A stretch of DNA of 64,000 bases from Alistipes sp. (GTDB taxonomy: Bacteria; Bacteroidota; Bacteroidia; Bacteroidales; Rikenellaceae), in contig JAGATC010000022.1 of the NCBI GenBank assembly GCA_017621455.1, positions 47,519-111,518 on the forward strand. Reading direction: 5' to 3'. Of this stretch, positions 17,129-25,214 are shown piece after piece. A model generated the notes under the pieces. That model made no database searches, was not told the DNA's origin, and saw only the letters and a program-made list of their open reading frames with translations. Position numbers and translations under genes: made by a program. The stretch's first letter is position 1; every line of letters starts with the position of its first letter.

Positions 17129-17165
17129 ACTATGGGGAGTAGATGCCTACGCCCCATAGTACTAT
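17129..17165 (-). terminator. Terminator after flavodiiron gene
   Basis: ACTATGGGG / CCCCATAGT arms (17129-17137, 17152-17160) with an inner GTAG/CTAC pair, lying between the flavodiiron stop and the S41 start. Confidence 0.7.
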
Positions 17166-17185
17166 TATCTATGATTTGTGACAGT

Positions 17186-18349
17186 TTATGCTAGCACCTC
17201 ATCAGCCAAGCGCTCCAACGCGGGCATATCCGATGGCTTAAGACGCGACATGATAGTTACCATAGTCTCCGCCACAGTGACATCCTTAAACTTCTCTATA
17301 ATTGCACGCATAGCCTTACCTGCCGAAGGTGCCCACGAGCCATTCTCGATGATACCTATGCGGCGCTTCGAGAAGTTCTTGATAGCGAGGTGATGCAAGA
17401 AGTCGTGCATGGGAGGGAATACGTCTGCATCATACGAAGCTGCAGCAACCACAAGACGGCTATAACGGAAAGCATCCTCCACAGCCTCAGCCATATCGCA
17501 GCGCGACAAATCAGCAACAACCACCTTCTCAGCGCCCTTAGCACGAAGAATATCGGCAAACTTGCGCGCCACCTCTGCCGTATTACCGTGGATTGAGGCA
17601 TAGGCTACAAGCACACCCTCAGTCTCGGGCTCATACTTGCTCCACTTATCGTAGAGATCGATATAGTAGCCAAGATTCTCAGTAAGGATAGGACCATGCA
17701 ATGGGCAGATGATAGCGATATCGAGGCCTGCAGCCTTCTTAAGGAGTGCCTGCACAGGTGCACCATACTTACCGCAGATGTTGAAATAATAGCGGCGAGC
17801 CTCGCATGCCCACTCACCTCCGTTACACAAAGCACCGAACTTACCGAAACCATCAGCCGAGAAGAGCACCTTGTCAGTGCTATCGTAGGTCACCATAACC
17901 TCTGGCCAGTGAACCATAGGCGCCATGGCGAAGTGGAGTGTGCGACCACCCAACGAGAGAGTGTCACCCTCCTTAACGTCTATTGTACGGCCCTCGAAAG
18001 TGGTGTCGAAGAAGAACTGAGGCAACATCTTTACAGCCTTGTCCGATGCTACAACACACATATCGGGATATAGCTCCATCACGCGGGCGATGGTGCCGGC
18101 ATGGTCGGGCTCAAGATGCTGAACTACGAGGTAGTCGGGCTTACGACTACCAAGCACACTCTTCAAATTCTCCAGCCACTCGTCTGCCTTGCGGAGGTCC
18201 ACCGTATCCATGATGGCAACCTTCTCATCGAGGATTACGTACGAGTTATACGATACACCCTCAGGCACAACATACTGGCTCTCGAACAAGTCAATGTCAG
18301 TATCGTCTACACCAATGTAGACAATCTTTTCGGTTATATTCTTAATCAT
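17186..18349 (-). CDS. Flavodiiron protein (A-type flavoprotein, FprA-like)
   Basis: 387 aa. The N-terminal metallo-beta-lactamase domain carries the diiron ligands in HLEPDH near residue 78, a later HWPEVM near 147 and CPLHGPIL near 222. The C-terminal flavodoxin domain (from about 245) begins with VLVAYASIHGNTAEVARK, the FMN phosphate loop, and ends with ENGSWAPSAGKAM. These enzymes reduce O2 to water or NO to N2O in anaerobes. It is a cytoplasmic defence enzyme and complements the rubrerythrin in this window. It is monocistronic with its own promoter. Confidence 0.95.
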   Translation of the reverse strand: MIKNITEKIVYIGVDDTDIDLFESQYVVPEGVSYNSYVILDEKVAIMDTVDLRKADEWLENLKSVLGSRKPDYLVVQHLEPDHAGTIARVMELYPDMCVVASDKAVKMLPQFFFDTTFEGRTIDVKEGDTLSLGGRTLHFAMAPMVHWPEVMVTYDSTDKVLFSADGFGKFGALCNGGEWACEARRYYFNICGKYGAPVQALLKKAAGLDIAIICPLHGPILTENLGYYIDLYDKWSKYEPETEGVLVAYASIHGNTAEVARKFADILRAKGAEKVVVADLSRCDMAEAVEDAFRYSRLVVAAASYDADVFPPMHDFLHHLAIKNFSKRRIGIIENGSWAPSAGKAMRAIIEKFKDVTVAETMVTIMSRLKPSDMPALERLADEVLA

Positions 18350-18375
18350 TTTGCGTAAGTTTATTATTTATGCGA

Positions 18376-18406
18376 CAAATATCTAATTTTTTGCCGACAA
18401 AAACAA
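18376..18406 (-). promoter_or_regulatory. Promoter of flavodiiron gene
   Basis: Minus strand TTG (18404-18406), 20 bp, GATATTTG (18376-18383); one mismatch in the -7 box. Confidence 0.55.
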
Positions 18407-18426
18407 GATTTTTGCACACTTTTTTA

Positions 18427-18434
18427 TACCTTTG
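18427..18434 (+). promoter_or_regulatory. -7 box of zinc-transporter genes
   Basis: TACCTTTG, a perfect -7 element, 32 bp before the ATG at 18466. No TTG was found at the expected distance, so the upstream half may be helped by a regulator. A zinc-responsive repressor site is possible but no clear palindrome is seen. Confidence 0.5.
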
Positions 18435-18465
18435 CCCACATATTTATACAAATAGTCACAAAGCA

Positions 18466-19308
18466 ATGCACAAAATAGCAATATTACTAATATCGACACT
18501 TCTCTTCGTTGGTTGCAACAGCCAGGTGGACAATGGCAAGGAGAGCATCTACGTGACCATCACCCCGCTGCAGGCGATTGTCGAGGAGATAACCATGGGC
18601 GACTTCAACGTGGAGGTAATCGTACCCAAGGGAGCGAGCCCCGAGACATTTGAGCCTACACCCAAGCAGGTGACTGCAATGAGCGAGGCAGAGTTTATAT
18701 TCTCAACAGGACTCATCGACTTCGAACAGAGCCTCGTAGGTCGCCTCTCTGGCAATGCCGAGGTGGTCAACCTCTCTGAGGGCATTGAGCTTATTGCGGG
18801 CAGCTGCTCACACGGACATAAGCACCATCACCATGGCGTAGACCCCCACATCTGGACATCGCCACGCGCCCTGCGTACGATGGTAGTAAATGCCCACGAT
18901 GCCATCATGGAGCACTACCCCGATTCAACGAAGTACACCACAGCTACTGAGCAGCTTTTGGAGCGCATCGACTCGCTTGACGCCTATTGCGCACAGCGCA
19001 TCAATGAGACAGGCATCGAGGCTGTGATGATATACCACCCCGCCTATACCTATTACGCCCGCGACTACTCTATCGAGCAGATAGCCATCGAGCACGATGG
19101 CAAGGAGCCCTCGCTGCGACAGACAACAGAGCTTATAGACCGTGCAAAGCGTCATGGCATCACTGCCATACTTTGCCAGCCACAGTATAGCGCCGACAAG
19201 GTGCGAGCTATTGCCGAGGAGGCTGGCGCTGAGATTATCACCACCGACCCTCTTTCGGAGGACATACTCGGTGAAATAGAGCGTATTACAGACGTTATCT
19301 GCCGTTAA
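18466..19308 (+). CDS. znuA: Zinc ABC transporter substrate-binding lipoprotein (ZnuA-like)
   Basis: 280 aa from ATG 18466, chosen because it gives a clean lipoprotein signal (MHKIAILLISTLLFVGC). Family features: TPLQAIVEEI, PKGASPETFEPTPKQ, a histidine-rich loop (SHGHKHHHHGVDPHIW) typical for zinc rather than manganese, and the later ligands in MIYHPAYTYYA, IEHDGKEPS and TTDPLSED. It captures zinc in the periplasm and hands it to an ABC permease. The ATPase gene follows after 2 bp, but no permease gene is present here. Confidence 0.9.
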   Translation: MHKIAILLISTLLFVGCNSQVDNGKESIYVTITPLQAIVEEITMGDFNVEVIVPKGASPETFEPTPKQVTAMSEAEFIFSTGLIDFEQSLVGRLSGNAEVVNLSEGIELIAGSCSHGHKHHHHGVDPHIWTSPRALRTMVVNAHDAIMEHYPDSTKYTTATEQLLERIDSLDAYCAQRINETGIEAVMIYHPAYTYYARDYSIEQIAIEHDGKEPSLRQTTELIDRAKRHGITAILCQPQYSADKVRAIAEEAGAEIITTDPLSEDILGEIERITDVICR

Positions 19309-19310
19309 TT

Positions 19311-20084
19311 ATGCATGAATCAATCATTACCATACGTGACCTTGGCGTAAGCTACGACAGAGTGCAAGCACTCGAGCATGTCGACCTCGACATATATGCT
19401 GACGACTTCATCGGAATCATAGGCCCTAACGGAGGCGGTAAAAGCACGCTGGTTAAGGCTATCATGGGCGTTATACCCTACCGCGGCACCATAACCTATG
19501 CCGACTCCATCATCCGCCACAATAAGCCACATATAGGCTACCTACCTCAGGTTTCATCCTTCGACAAGGCCTTTCCCATATCGGTATTAGAGGTTGTAAT
19601 GTCGGGACTACAGACGGAGCGGGGCATGCTTCGTGGCTATGGCAGCAAGGAGCGTGAACGCGCCATGGAGGCACTGAAGGTTGCCCACCTCGACAACCTT
19701 GCCAAGCGACCTATCGGCGAGCTCTCGGGAGGTCAGCTACAGCGCGTGATGCTCTGTCGTGCAATAGTCTCGGAGCCTAAGCTGCTCGTACTTGACGAGC
19801 CTGCCAACTTTGTGGATAACCGCTTTGAGAATGAGCTATATAACCTACTACACCATCTGCACGACAAGATGGCCATCGTCATGGTATCGCACGATGTGGG
19901 CACCATTTCGAGCGTGGTTAGTAACATCGTCTGCGTCAACCGCCACGTGCACCGCCACGACTCGAATATAATCACCGAGGAGCAGCTACGCAACTACGAC
20001 TGCCCCATACAGCTTATCTCGCACGGCAACGTTCCCCACACCGTCCTCGGCGCACACCACCACTGCCCCCACTGCGAGGAGTAG
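19311..20084 (+). CDS. znuC: Metal (zinc/manganese) ABC transporter ATP-binding protein
   Basis: 257 aa. Walker A is GPNGGGKSTL near residue 40, the signature is LSGGQLQRVML near 137, Walker B is LLVLDEPANFVD near 158, and the H-loop is MVSHDVG near 192. The C-terminus is histidine-rich (VLGAHHHCPHCEE), which suggests metal binding. It energises zinc import with ZnuA. The permease (ZnuB) is not adjacent: the gene is followed by a terminator and a convergent unrelated gene. Confidence 0.88.
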   Translation: MHESIITIRDLGVSYDRVQALEHVDLDIYADDFIGIIGPNGGGKSTLVKAIMGVIPYRGTITYADSIIRHNKPHIGYLPQVSSFDKAFPISVLEVVMSGLQTERGMLRGYGSKERERAMEALKVAHLDNLAKRPIGELSGGQLQRVMLCRAIVSEPKLLVLDEPANFVDNRFENELYNLLHHLHDKMAIVMVSHDVGTISSVVSNIVCVNRHVHRHDSNIITEEQLRNYDCPIQLISHGNVPHTVLGAHHHCPHCEE

Positions 20085-20111
20085 GAAGTAGTATACATGT
20101 AAAAGGAGAAA

Positions 20112-20157
20112 AAAACAATCTCTCCTCGCGCCCTAAAGCACGAGGAGAGATTGTTTT
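20112..20157. terminator. Bidirectional terminator after znuC
   Basis: 17-bp perfect stem (20112-20128 with 20141-20157), 12-nt loop, A-run and T-run at either side. Confidence 0.9.
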
Positions 20158-20170
20158 CTTCTTCAATCAT

Positions 20171-20884
20171 TTACTTACTGTTAGACCACTCCTCACCGTA
20201 TTGCAAACGATAGGCAAGTTTAATAATTCGTGTATCGTGATCTATCATCATGATGCTATCTTTCAATATTTCAATCCTCTGCTCAACTACACCCAATTCT
20301 TCGAGAGTCGATTCAGCATAGTTACTCTTTACCACCATGTCAGCCAAATAACTCTTTTGTTCAGTAAGTATCTCTATTCTGTAGTTATACACAGCAATTT
20401 GCTCATCATTGTTACGAATGGTTGCACCAATACCCCCCAACGATTGAAGATTTAGATTCCAGGCTTTATCAATATCATCAAGATGCTGACTATATAGTGA
20501 TTCCTGTTCTGCTAAATAATCTTCCTCTTCACGAAACTGGTAGGAACGTTCAGTTGCTTCGATAAGGGCCTGTTCAACCAAACTTCTGAAATATAGAGCC
20601 GTTGCTCCATCAAACTTTTCTTCATAGGCCTTCTCATATTCATATGACAATCTTTCCAAATTACGCAAGTCCTCTTCTGTACGTACTAAAGGAACCTTAG
20701 ACACTATAATTTGGGCATCCTTTTCTGGAGTAGTAAGCACAATACTGTCACTTTGTATATCTTGATTTTGATTACATTGCACCAATATCAAGAGGAAGAA
20801 TGACACGCACACATATACTAAGCGCCTAATAGTCGACAATGCATCAAGAACTATTCTTATGTTATTCATTAAACTAATCTTCAT
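20171..20884 (-). CDS. Coiled-coil lipoprotein of unknown function
   Basis: 237 aa. A long basic N-region and hydrophobic helix end in LILVQC, a plausible lipobox, so the mature part is extracytoplasmic. The remainder is strongly charged and helical, with heptad-like spacing (residues about 70-220), no catalytic motif and no recognised family. It is AT-rich relative to the window and lies 12 bp downstream of the kinase gene on the same strand, so the two probably form one transcript. Confidence 0.72.
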   Translation of the reverse strand: MKISLMNNIRIVLDALSTIRRLVYVCVSFFLLILVQCNQNQDIQSDSIVLTTPEKDAQIIVSKVPLVRTEEDLRNLERLSYEYEKAYEEKFDGATALYFRSLVEQALIEATERSYQFREEEDYLAEQESLYSQHLDDIDKAWNLNLQSLGGIGATIRNNDEQIAVYNYRIEILTEQKSYLADMVVKSNYAESTLEELGVVEQRIEILKDSIMMIDHDTRIIKLAYRLQYGEEWSNSK

Positions 20885-20896
20885 TGTACTTATTTT

Positions 20897-22282
20897 TTAG
20901 TAATATATCTCATCAAGTATATAGTTACACTCCTCAAGAAAAACTTTATATGACTCACCTCCAATTTGAGTTTTAAAGGCATCCTTATACTGATTCATTT
21001 CGTCACGCGCATTTACAAACTCATCATACGTTTGCGCTGAAACGACTTTAGACGCCAATTCATCACTGTAAACATACGCCTCATTTAAATGATTTTGCCC
21101 ATCAATAACTATATGAGAATCATTATCGACATGACTATCATTTGATTCTTGCGAATGTGTATCTTGTGGGATAAAAAAGAATATAATACCAATAACTGAT
21201 AGTATTAGAACAAAAGCAATGATAAAAGGATATAATTTACGTCTAACTTTCGACTCTCCTTTACCTAACTCTACATCCTTACTAACTGTGTCTACTGCAG
21301 GCTTATTAGAAATAGGCACTATAGTTTCATCATTAATAGATGAATGTTTAGGAATGATAGTCTCTTCGTTAGCAACAATCTTAGTAGATTGGACACTTGG
21401 AACTATAGGAATATCAACATCGTTATTGTCTAATAGCGCCAAAAACTCCTCGGTACTATGAGGACGACGGCGACGCTGTATAAGCATCGAGGTCTCAATG
21501 GCACGACGCACGCTGGCCGAAAGGTGCGATGGCAACTCGGGGAAGCCCTCGTCAGCAATGATCGCCGCCTGGGGAGGTATAGCTCCCGTAACCAGTGTAT
21601 AGAGCGTTGCGCCCAATGAGTAGATATCGGTCTCGGGCGAGAACTCCTTAACACCGCCCTGCTGATACTGCTCCATAGGGGCGTATCCAGCACTGATACC
21701 TACTGGCGTGGAGCTGGTCTGATGTCCATCGCCATCGTACTGTTTCGAGAGTCCAAAGTCGATAAGTATAGCGCGATTATCACGCTTACGAAGCATTATA
21801 TTTGCAGGCTTAATATCGAGGTGCATTATACGCTGCTCGTGAATATAGCCGATTGCCGAAGCGATGATGCGGATATATTCCACAGCCTCCTCCTCTTTCA
21901 GCGCACCGCCCTTGCGAACGACATCTGCCAACGACTCACCCTCGATATATTCCATAACGTAATATGCCGTATTATTCTCGGCAAATACATCGTGGATATG
22001 AATGATATTGGGATGGTCAAGACGAGCGATAGTCTTTGCCTCCTTAATAAACTTGGCCTTGTATGCATCCATCATCTCGGCACTACCCTGCGATCCGAGC
22101 GACACGTTGTGCGAGTCAGATGTACGGTTGTAGTACTCCTTGGGGAAAAACTCCTTGATGCAGACATTTCGACCGGCCAACTCGTGCTCCGCAAGATAGG
22201 TGATACCGAAACCACCATTACCGAGCACCTTTATTATACGATACTTATCTCCTTGGAGATACATTCCAGGTCTTAGTTCCAT
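20897..22282 (-). CDS. Serine/threonine protein kinase with single transmembrane helix
   Basis: 461 aa. Hanks-type kinase domain at about residues 12-275: glycine loop GNGGFGITYLAEH, lysine in VCIKEFFP, catalytic loop MHLDIKPANIML, DFG in LIDFGLSKQ, the activation-segment motif GISAGYAPMEQY, and ETDIYSLGATLY. A polar linker leads to one transmembrane helix (FIIAFVLILSVIGIIFFF near 358) and a short extracytoplasmic tail of about 85 residues. The linker and tail are clearly more AT-rich than the kinase domain. The downstream lipoprotein may be a partner of the external tail (inference). Confidence 0.92.
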   Translation of the reverse strand: MELRPGMYLQGDKYRIIKVLGNGGFGITYLAEHELAGRNVCIKEFFPKEYYNRTSDSHNVSLGSQGSAEMMDAYKAKFIKEAKTIARLDHPNIIHIHDVFAENNTAYYVMEYIEGESLADVVRKGGALKEEEAVEYIRIIASAIGYIHEQRIMHLDIKPANIMLRKRDNRAILIDFGLSKQYDGDGHQTSSTPVGISAGYAPMEQYQQGGVKEFSPETDIYSLGATLYTLVTGAIPPQAAIIADEGFPELPSHLSASVRRAIETSMLIQRRRRPHSTEEFLALLDNNDVDIPIVPSVQSTKIVANEETIIPKHSSINDETIVPISNKPAVDTVSKDVELGKGESKVRRKLYPFIIAFVLILSVIGIIFFFIPQDTHSQESNDSHVDNDSHIVIDGQNHLNEAYVYSDELASKVVSAQTYDEFVNARDEMNQYKDAFKTQIGGESYKVFLEECNYILDEIYY

Positions 22283-22331
22283 TGCGTATAGTTTTGGGTT
22301 ATGATATTTATGTGGTAAGTTCTGCTAAATA

Positions 22332-22405
22332 CTATGCACCGATGATGGTTGAGACGTCGACCTCTGCAATTTGACCCTTGGCAAAGAGTATAGCGCGCGA
22401 GGGTA
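22332..22405 (-). pseudogene. Fragment of ftsE 3' end
   Basis: Read on the minus strand this gives [24 protein letters not shown] and a stop, almost the same as the last residues of the intact FtsE ([25 protein letters not shown]) at 23438-23512. There is no start codon or upstream part. The two copies flank the glycosyltransferase gene. Confidence 0.88.
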
Positions 22406-22434
22406 GAAACCATACAATAGTCTAAATTGGGAGT

Positions 22435-23400
22435 CTATCGCTTGCGGATAATGCGCTGTGCCATAGATTGGTAGCCATGAGCTGCAAGCACCAGAGCAAA
22501 CTTACGCTTGATACTATAGCGCGACATCCAGAATCGTCCTAAGAACTTGCGGAATACCGACTTATACTCCTCATCTGTGAGTATGCCAGCCCTAATACTC
22601 TCGTAACCCAGAAATGCAGCCTGGAAGTTAGCACCCTTCCTATGGGTACCCTTGGGTAGAGTCTCGAAGAGAAGCTTGAGGAATAGTAGTCGCAACTCGA
22701 GCTTCTCGCGTGTGAGAGTACGTGTAATACTATTGGGGTTGATGTATAGGTTGTAGTTATACAACGCCTTCTTGACATGAGCAATCTTGATGTCGTGTAG
22801 TGTCAGCTTAACACATATTAGCAAATCCTCGGCATAGTTTAGTCCCTTAGCAAAAGATATGTTGTATTGGCTATATAAAGACCTACGAATCAACTTCGTA
22901 CACAGGTAGCCAGGAATCTTACCGAGCAACAGATCGTCCAAAATATCGGATGGTCGCAGCGAGCGAGGCTTAAGCGCCCTATACGATGCCACATGCTCCT
23001 TAACCCTATAGTGGTCGCACATAACCATATCGGCATCTGTCCTTACAGCCTCAGTATAGAGCTCCTCAAGGAACGTGGGAGCAATAGTATCGTCGGGGTC
23101 GGCATGAATAGTGTACTCACCACGGGCGTTATCTATACCCACCTGACGCGCCGAGGCCACACCACCATTCTCCTTGTGTATCACCCTAATGCGCGAATCA
23201 CGTGCTGCATACTCATCACACATAGCACCCGAACGATCGTTGCTACCATCATCGATAAGCAATATCTCGAAATCGGAGAATGTCTGAGCAAACACACTCT
23301 GCATGAATGTATCAAAATACTTCTCAGCGTTATATACAGCTACTATTAACGTAACCTTTGGGGCGGGCGTTGACTCCGCATGTTGTAGGCTATAATCCAT
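22435..23400 (-). CDS. Glycosyltransferase family 2
   Basis: 321 aa from ATG 23400; an upstream ATG at 23445 would overlap ftsE by 8 bp and is less likely. GT-A fold marks: VTLIVAVYNAEKYFDTFMQS at the start, ILLIDDGSNDRS near 45, NGGVASARQVGIDNARGEY near 78, and the DXD-type motif HADPDDTIAP near 100. It transfers a sugar from a nucleotide sugar, probably to a surface polysaccharide. No other polysaccharide genes are near. It is flanked by a complete ftsE and a fragment of the ftsE 3' end, which suggests it was inserted there. Confidence 0.9.
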   Translation of the reverse strand: MDYSLQHAESTPAPKVTLIVAVYNAEKYFDTFMQSVFAQTFSDFEILLIDDGSNDRSGAMCDEYAARDSRIRVIHKENGGVASARQVGIDNARGEYTIHADPDDTIAPTFLEELYTEAVRTDADMVMCDHYRVKEHVASYRALKPRSLRPSDILDDLLLGKIPGYLCTKLIRRSLYSQYNISFAKGLNYAEDLLICVKLTLHDIKIAHVKKALYNYNLYINPNSITRTLTREKLELRLLFLKLLFETLPKGTHRKGANFQAAFLGYESIRAGILTDEEYKSVFRKFLGRFWMSRYSIKRKFALVLAAHGYQSMAQRIIRKR

Positions 23401-23437
23401 CCTTAAATCTTGGGTTAGCAATGGCTTTTTTCGAGAG

Positions 23438-24169
23438 CTACTCACCTATGACTGTTGATACATCCACTTCGGCAATTTGACCCTTGGCAAAGAGTATCGT
23501 GCGCGATGGGAACTGCTCGATGAGCGCGATATTGTGCGTAGACATCACCACAGCACAGCCACTCTTGGCGATGTTGTGGAATATCTCCATGATACCCTCG
23601 GCAGTGACAGGGTCGAGGTTACCCGTGGGCTCGTCGGCAAGGATTAGGCGCGGATTATTCACCAAAGCACGCGCAATGGTTAGGCGCTGCTGCTCACCAC
23701 CCGATAGCTCAAAGGGCATCTTATAGCTCTTATGCTCGAGGCCTACGAGCTTAAGCACATCATCGATGCGGCGACGTATATCCTCCTCGCTCTTCCACCC
23801 CGTGGCACGCATCACGTCGTAGAGATTCAGAAAGACATTGCGGTCAGTTAGGAGCTGAAAGTCCTGAAACACAATACCCATAGAGCGACGAAGCATGGGT
23901 ATGCGGCTACGCTTGATATTACGTAGGTCGAAGCCTACAACCGTAGCCTCACCCTCGGCGATGTCGACCTCGGCATATAGTGTCTTAAGCAGGGTACTCT
24001 TACCCGTACCTACGCGACCAATAAGGTAGACAAACTCACCCTCGTCGACCGTGAGGTTTACGTTCGATAGCACCAGGTTATTCTCAGCACTCCTCTTTCG
24101 TGACGCCTCACCCTGATATATTGCCACATTCTTTAGCTCTATGACTCGCTTATTATCCATTTCGCTCAT
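23438..24169 (-). CDS. ftsE: Cell-division ABC ATPase FtsE-like
   Basis: 243 aa. Walker A is [11 protein letters not shown] near residue 50, the Q-loop is VFQDFQLL, the signature is [15 protein letters not shown] near 155, Walker B is [12 protein letters not shown] near 178, and the H-loop is VMSTHNIAL. FtsE with FtsX controls septal peptidoglycan hydrolases. No ftsX lies beside it, but the sequence (RVGTGKS loop, AEVDVST end) is FtsE/LolD-like and FtsE is the best choice. It has its own promoter and is divergent from the tmRNA gene. Confidence 0.85.
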   Translation of the reverse strand: MSEMDNKRVIELKNVAIYQGEASRKRSAENNLVLSNVNLTVDEGEFVYLIGRVGTGKSTLLKTLYAEVDIAEGEATVVGFDLRNIKRSRIPMLRRSMGIVFQDFQLLTDRNVFLNLYDVMRATGWKSEEDIRRRIDDVLKLVGLEHKSYKMPFELSGGEQQRLTIARALVNNPRLILADEPTGNLDPVTAEGIMEIFHNIAKSGCAVVMSTHNIALIEQFPSRTILFAKGQIAEVDVSTVIGE

Positions 24170-24183
24170 ACGTTTATATTATG

Positions 24184-24215
24184 CAAAAGTAGCAATAATT
24201 TTTCTATTCCGCAAA
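24184..24215 (-). promoter_or_regulatory. Promoter of ftsE
   Basis: Minus strand TTTG (24212-24215), 20 bp, TACTTTTG (24184-24191). Full consensus; about 15 nt leader. Confidence 0.75.
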
Positions 24216-24222
24216 ATTTTAC

Positions 24223-24230
24223 TACATTTG
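24223..24230 (+). promoter_or_regulatory. -7 box of tmRNA promoter
   Basis: TACATTTG, perfect -7 element, about 122 bp before the mature tmRNA 5' end. The -33 region (TTTTTC) is weak and overlaps the divergent ftsE promoter. Confidence 0.55.
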
Positions 24231-24351
24231 CACCGCATTTGCATTGCCACAGATGCCGCAACGATGATTCGTACTGCGAAGGCAGATAGACTTTTGGGCT
24301 ATCTCAACAAATTCCGAACGTCTGACAGACAACATCGAGAGATGTCTTCAA

Positions 24352-24752
24352 GGGGGTGACCGGTTTTGACAGCAGGTAGAATTCGATTGTAAGCACGTCG
24401 AGCCTTGTGTGGGGTCTCGTAAAACTGAACGCTCAAGCTATAAATGGCAATAACAATTACGCACTCGCTGCCTAATTTTCTGGGAAAATTGGCTTAATCG
24501 CGTGGCCCAAGGAGGTCGTGTGACGAGTATCCCGAGAGGTCGTTCCGCTCTTTAACGGCCAATCATTATGGGGTATCATCAATTAAGAGATAGCGTGGTG
24601 TGTGCCTCGGTCATCATGCGAGATTTAGGGGCTGCGCCTCGGGTTTGGCTGTCGCCTGCCTGGCTCGAGGAAGAGGATTAAACGGTCGACTAAACGTGTA
24701 GAAAGCTCTGGGGTTCCTTGTTTGGACGCGGGTTCGACCCCCGCCACCTCCA
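24352..24752 (+). ncRNA. ssrA: Transfer-messenger RNA (tmRNA)
   Basis: The mature 5' end GGGGGTG (24352-24358) pairs with CACCTCC (24745-24751), with discriminator A at 24752; the T-arm is GCGGG-TTCGACC-CCCGC. The CCA end is not encoded. The tag reading frame is at 24437-24475: with GCT as likely resume codon it encodes AINGNNNYALAA and then TAA. The terminal YALAA is the usual protease signal. tmRNA rescues ribosomes stalled on broken mRNA together with SmpB. Several pseudoknot-like stems follow the tag. Its 3' end is repeated at 25011. Confidence 0.97.
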
Positions 24753-24871
24753 CTTTACGGTTCGCTTTTTTTTTGCGGACCGTTTTTTTGTATAATAGGC
24801 AAAGGTCTACAACCGTTGACGGTTGTTGTGTGCGCTGAGTGGATTTGTGTTTATGAGCAAGCTCCATCGCC
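24732..24871 (+). repeat. Direct repeat, copy 1 (tmRNA 3' end + terminator + tail)
   Basis: 140 bp from the tmRNA T-loop GTTCGAC, through the terminator, to GCTCCATCGCC. The tail (24790-24871) contains a perfect CAACCG-TTGA-CGGTTG hairpin and is repeated at 25011-25150. Confidence 0.92.
24757..24789 (+). terminator. Terminator of tmRNA
   Basis: 9-bp stem ACGGTTCGC (24757-24765) with GCGGACCGT (24775-24783), T-rich loop, then seven T. Confidence 0.85.
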
Positions 24872-24913
24872 AAATCCCCTCATCACACAAGCCTTCGGCC
24901 AAAGACCTTTGCC
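24798..24913 (+). repeat. Long-range inverted repeat joining tail and spacer
   Basis: GGCAAAGGTCT (24798-24808) is perfectly complementary to 24903-24913. The left arm is inside repeat copy 1, the right arm only in the spacer, the same layout as the hairpin at 12885-12944. Confidence 0.75.
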
Positions 24914-24928
24914 TGCGGTACTCATGTC

Positions 24929-25032
24929 GGTGGTGGTGGTTTTTTTTCGGGGTTGCCGCATATTGAGGCCATACCCCAATATGCGGCTACGAAAAAGCTT
25001 AGGCTTTTACGTTCGACTCCCCGCCACCTCCA
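24929..25032 (+). ncRNA. Candidate tRNA-like RNA downstream of tmRNA
   Basis: The 3' part is a modified copy of the tmRNA 3' end (GTTCGACT, CCCC, GCCACCTCC, A). GGTGGTGGTGG (24929-24939) can pair with CCGCCACCTCC (25021-25031), 10 of 11 positions with one wobble. In between lie an 11-bp perfect stem (GCCGCATATTG 24955-24965 with 24977-24987) and a hairpin AAAAGC-TTAG-GCTTTT (24993-25008) directly before GTTCGA. Its own terminator follows at 25037. No TAnnTTTG promoter is seen. Same plan as 13004-13117; not a known family. Confidence 0.4.
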
Positions 25033-25150
25033 CTTTAGGTCTGCGATTTTTGTCGCGGACCTTTTTTTGTATAATAGGCAAAGGTCTACAACCGTTGACG
25101 GTTGTCGTGTGCGCTGAGTGGATTTGTGTTTATGAGCAAGCTCCATCGCC
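25011..25150 (+). repeat. Direct repeat, copy 2 (tmRNA 3' end + terminator + tail)
   Basis: Second copy of 24732-24871, offset 279 bp. The tail is nearly identical, but the terminator stem has changed sequence with pairing preserved. From 25151 to the promoter at 25215 nothing is recognised. Confidence 0.92.
25037..25068 (+). terminator. Terminator of second tmRNA-like 3' end
   Basis: 10-bp stem AGGTCTGCGA (25037-25046) with TCGCGGACCT (25053-25062), then a T-run. Differs from the tmRNA terminator at paired positions. Confidence 0.85.
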
Positions 25151-25214
25151 CCACCAAAACCGCTACAATCTCAACAATATAGGCCTATGGCGAAAAAAAT
25201 ATTTCGAATTAGTG

